A program made the translations under genes and the position numbers. The notes under the pieces were generated by a model. The model had not been told where the DNA came from and ran no database searches. It was given only the letters and a program-made list of their open reading frames with translations. From Drosophila persimilis (taxonomy: Eukaryota; Arthropoda; Insecta; Diptera; Drosophilidae), in NCBI RefSeq assembly GCF_003286085.1, contig NW_020825288.1, forward strand, positions 8,246,001-8,310,000: a DNA stretch of 64,000 nt, read 5' to 3'. Below, piece by piece: positions 58,283 to 64,000 of this stretch (position 1 is its first letter; the number at the start of each line of letters is the position of its first letter).

Positions 58283-58471
58283 TTATGAGGTCCACTGGTT
58301 GTTCCAGGATACGATTGCCTTTTTTCGGCATCGGTCATTGGGCGTCAGTACGTAGCCCTTGGGGCATCTTATAGGAGTCTGTAGCCAAGTCCTATCCAAT
58401 TTTGTTTCGTTTTCTTGGCCCAGCACCACGATGGCGGGGCAGAGCAGCTGCCACACTGCCAGCAGCTTCAT
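58283..58471 (-). CDS. Short secreted peptide, unknown family
   Basis: Single-exon frame of 62 codons from ATG 58471. A clear signal peptide (MKLLAVWQLLCPAIVVLG, 1-18) precedes a mature chain of about 44 residues starting QENET, with a sequon. The mature part has just two cysteines in CPKGYVLTPNDRC (36-48), then RKKAIVSWNNQWTS. A CPxGY...RCR module with a short chain is a recurring design in small secreted fly peptides of unknown role (reproductive or immune). I do not recognise this one specifically. The in-frame upstream extension from 58540 is disfavoured because the signal peptide begins at 58471. No clear TATA is visible. It probably lies within the large intron of the Ig receptor or just beyond its 5' end. 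Confidence 0.55.
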   Translation of the reverse strand: MKLLAVWQLLCPAIVVLGQENETKLDRTWLQTPIRCPKGYVLTPNDRCRKKAIVSWNNQWTS

Positions 58472-58579
58472 TCTCAGGCGACTGAGTGCGGAGTGGCATG
58501 CAGTGGATCTACCACCATGGATAATACTGAAAAATTTCAATTGGTTGTGGAAAAGCCAGTAATATAATGGAATCAGCGT

Positions 58580-59093
58580 AGCAGATCTTTCCTTCAGGCA
58601 TTTTTTTTTTTTGTTAAAGAAAAAAGTGCTGATCCATAAAATACATTTTTTAATATTATTTTTACAATAATAGCTATAAAATAAAATTTAGTTTCTTTTT
58701 CTTTGATTATTAAAATGCGAAATATTTAATTTTTTTTTTAACAAATTTAAAAAAGATTTTTTTAAAATTAATTTAGCTATAAAAATATTTCTTGTTTTTA
58801 TAATACAAATTTAAAAAAAAACAATTAAACTCAAATATCTATGAAACAGAGAGGTATCTATCGAAAAGTGATAGATATATATATGTGATATATGTCCTTA
58901 AAGGATATAAATATGGCCCTACACTAATGATTTATTTTAAATATTTATTATATTTATTATACAAATTAAAAGTAGATTTTTATTAAACAAATCAGGAATA
59001 AACTTTAATTTCATAATATATCATATGCAAACTAAAATCCTTGATATTCCAGCTTTAAGGGGAGACTAGAAGCTGCTTATTGGATATATCACA
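58580..59093. other. AT-rich island
   Basis: About 500 bp of very AT-rich DNA with long T and A runs (58602-58614, 58732-58739, 58812-58820) and ATATATAT near 58876. It differs sharply from neighbouring GC-richer repeats and ends at a 20-bp palindrome. No gene is seen; a decayed insertion is possible. Confidence 0.4.
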
Positions 59094-59113
59094 CTACCCT
59101 TTCGAAAGGGTAG
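59094..59113. repeat. Perfect 20-bp palindrome
   Basis: CTACCCTTTCGAAAGGGTAG reads identically on both strands, without a spacer, directly at the edge of the AT-rich island. Confidence 0.85.
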
Positions 59114-61540
59114 AACACAACGACAACGATGGCGATGGCGACTCCATTGGCCATACCGAGAACGAGTCGAGGGCGTGAGGGCACGTGGACTTCCGAGGGA
59201 CTTAATCGATTATGCGATTTAATTGAACTAAAAAAACGCTTAATAAGCAATAAAAGCTCACACTGCCACACACACACACACAGACACCACCTGCTATATG
59301 TATGTGTACATAGGAAAACGAATTAAAAGAATCACTTAAAATTGCACCACGTATACGTTGGGCTAATGAAGGCAGTCATGGAAATAGAAAATTCTGCTGC
59401 TGCTGCTGGCAGTCGTTGTGTTTCCTTTTCAAGAAATCGTATAATAAAATTTTATTTCCTTTTAAAAATGAAATTTGGTGAGGCGTTGAAAAGCATTTTA
59501 CCCAAAACTGAACACAAACGGAGAGTAGGGAGGGGGTCAAAGTTTAAATGCTGTTAAACACATTCATTTATCAAATTTCATTTTATTAATTCTCCTCTCA
59601 AGTGGGTGGTGTGGGTGGTGTGTGCCCTCTGGAGTACATTCCGATGGGGATTCTATGAAGCAAGAGACCCAATGGAATCAGCCTCCAGTGGCAGCATCAG
59701 CATCAGCATCCAGTGGTCTTAAGAGATTATAAACGGAATTCCTGGAAAAATGGCAGAGCGATTATAGCCATGTTGCCATGGCAGCAAAGCTTTGGGTACT
59801 CTGCTCTCTCTCTAGAGTGCTCTCCACTCTCCCCTCTCTCCTCTGCGCTGCCCCTCCCTCTATTTCTATAAAGTGCAAGGGAATGTGCAAATGATTCATT
59901 AGCATCATTCCATGGTTTTGCTATAGCTAACGAGATTCATCAACTATGAAATAGTATAGTTTTAGCCACATAATGATAATCAAATTGATTTTCCAGCAGA
60001 AATTATTTCAATTACAATACAAAATATTTGTTTGGCTAATCTGAAGCACACGGCCTCAGGGCTCTCCGTATAATTTGGCAAATAAGCACAAAATTCCAAA
60101 CTTAATTATAAACCAAATGTTTAGCTCAAAGGCAGTGAACAGATCTTGTCAGATGCTGTTTCTCTCCTGAAGTTCAATGAACGCCGTGTGGGTGTGGCTT
60201 GTAGGCAGAAAGGTGCGAGTATATCCCGCAGATACCCAGAGTAGAAAAGCCCCAAGAATTGTCATATTTACCAAAACCGAGAGAGGAAATTGGGAAAAAA
60301 ATGGCATTGATATGAAAATTTTCGATTTAAATATATTTCATAATTAATATTTAAATTAAATATAATCAGATTTAGATTAAATATATTTCCCAAAAATTTA
60401 ATAAATTATATTTTTTGAAGTGTTTTTTTTTAAAGACTTTTTAATACCAAATTCTATATAATTCTACTAAATTTAAACTAAAAAAAACCGCATTTTTAAC
60501 ACAAATATTGGTGCGTTTAGTTTTACTCTGATATTTTTCTTTGAGTGTATATTTGGGTAGTGTTGGGGCGGCTGAGAGTGCTTTAAATTTAGAGACAAAC
60601 AACCAGCAAACGGCATAGTCAGGCGCTGGCCGGCATACAGACAAACAAGCATTTACAGTTGTTGGATCGAGTGTTTGTGTTTGTGTTTGCCTAAGTGGCA
60701 TACCCAAAACACCACTCATCCTCCCCCCCACACACACACAGAGAGAGAGAGGGGCCTGGAGAGGGAGCACAGCATATGTGGCGTATGCGTAATGTGCAAT
60801 TTGCTCTACAGCTGCTAGGCAAATTGCAGCCTGTTCGTTTTGCCACTCGCCGGCCCGAAAACCAATTTTATGACAGGCAACATATGCGCCGAGGTTCAGG
60901 AAATTCGATAGTCAACAAAATACAAATAGCAACGACAACAACAACACATGGGGGGGGAGGGGGGCGCAGGGCAACGCGTTCAACAAAAATTGAAAATCAA
61001 ACAAAGTTTTTGTTTTTATTTTTGCTTTTAATAGCGTTCATTAACCGCCAGGCCAAATAGACCTGGTAATTGGAGTTTCAGGCAACAAAAACAGCAACAA
61101 CAACAAGGAGCAAGAAGGAGCAAAAACACAAAAAAAAAAAAAAAAACCATAGCATAAACAAATTAAAATTAAATATTATCAGACAGCAGCCGTTGGGTTG
61201 GCCGGTTTACCGTTGGAAAATTGCATTCAGGCGCATCCTGCGTGTCCTGCACTTCCTCGAACAGTCTGCCCAGGCCGGTGGCTCGTGGCATGCTCGTATT
61301 ATGGCTGCCCCACCAACAACAAATAATGCAATAATACAAATAATTCAATAATAATCATAATGAAAGGGCCGCCATGCCCTGTCATCGAGAGGCAGAGAGG
61401 AGAGACTATTGGGTCCTGCTGCCAGGAAGAGCTTAATGTACACACATAATTGAACACGCGCCGACATCGTGAGAGGACACCCCCTCCCCCACCCCCACTC
61501 GATGCTCGCATCCCACGCAAACGGCAAAACCGAACAGAGG

Positions 61541-61579
<39 letters not shown>

Positions 61580-62100
61580 CCGTTCAGATTATTAAAACCC
61601 TTATGTAAAAAAGCAAAAATCAATAAAATTTACTCGCCATGGGCGGAGATTCTAATAGAGATAGATGGATGGATGGAGACTAGTGATGGGAACTCCACAG
61701 AAACAAAGAAAAGGGCACAATAGAATAGAGGGAATACCTTATGAAGGAAACCAATAAATCGCGCTTTGGTTCTCCATTTTTGGGATCATTATAAATATTT
61801 CTGACAATCAGAGTCTTGAGGGCACAGATGCCCCGACCAAAGCCAATCGAAATAATAGGCCCATACCTTTCCATGGTAAACCTTTTTTCCAGCGTGGATT
61901 TTGGAAAAGGCCCCCTATTTTTTCTGCGACCCTACAACAGATAGATAGATAGAGACTAGTGTTCTACAGTTTCCATCTATAGCCTGATCTGTGTAGAATT
62001 ATGCACTCAAAAGTACCTACCTTTTGCCTTAAAAGTGCCCCAAAGCCAGGTGTTCAAAGACCTTTTATTCCCCCCAAAATAATAAACCGATCGCCATGTG
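59114..62100. other. Non-coding stretch with microsatellites
   Basis: No gene supported. Contains CT-rich DNA at 59800-59865, an AT-rich block at 60320-60435 in which TTAAATATATTTC recurs, an A-run at 61129-61146, and (CA)n at 61543-61577. A (GATA)-type run lies near 61930-61945. Confidence 0.45.
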
Positions 62101-62119
62101 TTTTCTTGCCATCCAGTTA

Positions 62120-62200
62120 TCTACTGAAAGTTTTTGATGATTCGGCTTGAATTTTTTGAAAATTGTGGATGCCACAGAATTTTTTTGCAATATCTGGGAG
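62120..62200. repeat. Fragment related to the DINE-1-like element
   Basis: AATTGTGGATGCCACAGA (with flanking TTTTTG/TTTTT) matches the interior of the element at about 23367-23386 almost exactly, and the preceding 50 bp has weaker resemblance. No termini are recognised, so this is a fragment or a relative. Confidence 0.45.
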
Positions 62201-64000
62201 TATGGGAAAATAAACAAATTCAGTCGCATTTTTCCAAAGGCAAGGAATGGCTATAAATCAGCTGATAGAACGAAATCTGATAAGCTAGCATCACTGGTAT
62301 CTGACTATGCCGGGCCCCGTCAAAAGGCCGGAGAATGGCATGCAAGGGCGACTCCCTCGAGTCGCCTCCAGACATGTTTGGCAGCGGAAATGGCGTGCAA
62401 AGTGAATCGGATGCGGAACGTTTAGGGAAATGTTTAGATTCAAATGCAAGAATTCCATTTGGTATTGCACATTCCCTTCCATCTGACCAGCCAGCCAGCC
62501 GACCAAGCAGCCAGCCAGCCCGGCAGCCATCCATCCATACATATAGCCATCTGTCTACCTATCTATCTGTGGGACGGCATATGGAATGGCGGAGAGAAGA
62601 GAAGCCTTCACACATTGCAGAGGGACCACCACCAGTCCTGTGCGCTGGGGTACCCAATACACCAATCCCCCAATCCCCCAATCCCCCCCAATCCCTGGTT
62701 CGTGCTGTGCGTGGCAGTTGAATAACCTTTGACGGCGTCACTTGTGCCTCTGTGTATCTGTATCTTTCACTGCCTTTTGCCTTCAGCGTAGCTCCCTCTA
62801 GGATCACACCCACACCGGGTCTCGGCCGAAATGGAGAGAGAGAGACGCACGCACTCACACTCACACTCACACTCACACTTTTGAGATTATTATGACGCTC
62901 AGTCAGCCATTACGGTTGGCTCTCTGGCTACTTCATTACGCTGCGTGTTTGCACTCACATGTGGCAGCGGTGAACGGGGGCGGGCCCCCAGTAAGTCAGT
63001 TAATATAGCAGCTAGTTGGCTGCCGTTTTGGCCAAAAGAGGAAAAAAAAAAACAGAGCCAGCCGGCAACAACATCAACATATCCACAGCCCCGACAAATA
63101 GAACCCGACCGACATAAGCGCCATTCAAGCTTTTTAGTTCACTTCAGAGCGGGAAAGAGAGAGACAGAGCGACAGAGAGTGAGAGGGAGAAAGCGAGGCA
63201 ATGAGGACGACAAGAACATCAACAGCAGAAATTGGATGGACGGCGAGTACTTGGCTTGGGTTTGGGAGAAGGTGTACCCCCAATGAAGGGGCAAAAGCAC
63301 AAGCAGGAGGTGGCGCACAAGCCGGAGAAGGAGCACCAGCAGGAGCAGGAGCAGGAGCTGGAGCAGGAGCTGGAGGCAGGGGCAAAAAGGAGTAAAATTA
63401 ACACGTGGTTAGAGGTTTACACTCGCTCTCTGCCCGATTTGGCGTTAAGCTGGCTCAGCTTTTGTATATATCTCATTATGGGCCTTAAATGTGTGTGACT
63501 CTTGCCGTATCTATGCGCGTGTGTTTGTGTGTGTGTGTGCGCTGGCTTGTGTGCGGCATTTACGCATTTTCTGTGGCCCTCATCCGCTCCTTCCATTCGG
63601 GCCCCGGCTTGTGTCACACCGTTGAGGGCTAATGAAAAGCGGAAATGAAACTTTTGTATTAAACAAGCTGCTTGTCGTCGACGGGCGTCACTCTTCCCCA
63701 ACTCTCCTCACTCTCTTTTCTCTCGCTTTTTGTACACTCCCGCAAAAAGGGTACATGGCTTATGTGTGGCGGTGGGCCAGCAACCAAATGGAACAATTAA
63801 CAGCAAATCATGCACATGACATGTATATTGTTTGGCTTTTTTAAAATCTTTTTGGGCATTATCTTGTGCAAGCATTCGCTTGTGCCTCTGGCACACTTAT
63901 CAGCTGATCATGCACACGACATGTATATTGTTTTTAGTATGTTTCCCTATAGTTGGGCATTTGCTTCTGCGTTTCGAGTCGAGCTTTAAAGAGCCCCTTC
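62201..64000. other. Non-coding right flank
   Basis: No gene supported. Tandem repeats include CCAGC-type runs (62487-62525), (CATC)n (62527-62540), (ACTCAC)n (62849-62878) and GGAGCA repeats (63327-63375). A 27-bp direct repeat with 100-bp spacing lies at 63807 and 63907. Confidence 0.45.

Overview
The window is nuclear insect DNA, almost certainly from a Drosophila and most likely the obscura group. The supporting observations are 50-75 bp introns, Drosophila core-promoter motifs (Motif 1, Motif 6, DRE), heavy CAG and dinucleotide microsatellites, a DINE-1/INE-1-type helentron remnant, and readable Drosophila genes (Dlc90F, mRpL11, a Bomanin pair). I infer Muller element E (3R of D. melanogaster) from remembered gene locations; this is not proven by the sequence.

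Layout: (i) 1-1.5 kb, non-coding DNA with diverged copies of a dispersed repeat. (ii) 1.5-4 kb, a tight convergent pair: Dlc90F (+) and an RNA polymerase I A49-type subunit gene (-). They share an overlapping two-way poly(A) signal. (iii) 4-12.6 kb, mostly non-coding, with an old element at about 4.4-4.95 kb and a piggyBac transposase 3' remnant at 9.0-9.6 kb. (iv) 12.6-14.4 kb, a divergent pair of secreted immune-peptide genes: a bicipital Bomanin (-) and a tailed, glycine-rich Bomanin (+). The DNA between them carries NF-kB-like and GATA sites. (v) 18.3-21.1 kb, a secreted Cys-rich protein (-) resembling the 27-kDa hemolymph glycoprotein/DUF1397 family. (vi) 22.6-23.7 kb, the DINE-1-like element. 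(vii) 24.3-25.95 kb, a second convergent pair of growth genes, mRpL11 (+) and RRP36 (-). (viii) 27.3-29.96 kb, a TMEM26 family membrane protein (+, seven coding exons). (ix) 35.7-38.2 kb, a SERAC1-like serine hydrolase (+, six exons), convergent with (x) 42.3-47.05 kb, a large Ig/FN3 single-pass receptor (-, nine exons visible, 5' signal-peptide exon not found; probable plum/Protogenin-type). (xi) 47-64 kb, microsatellite-rich non-coding DNA, probably long 5' intron and regulatory DNA of the receptor, with one short secreted-peptide gene at 58.3-58.5 kb.

I reconstructed splice junctions by hand from GT/AG signals, reading phase and family fit. All reading frames close without conflict, including one GC-AG intron in the receptor. 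The genes do not form an operon. The functional groupings are ribosome biogenesis/translation (Pol I subunit, RRP36, mRpL11), Toll-type humoral immunity (Bomanins) and membrane/cell-surface proteins. I found no wholly new system. The best leads are the compact Bomanin regulatory region, CACGTG boxes at the same distance from the start codons of two ribosome-biogenesis genes, the GC-AG intron, and four short introns that can be read through in frame.
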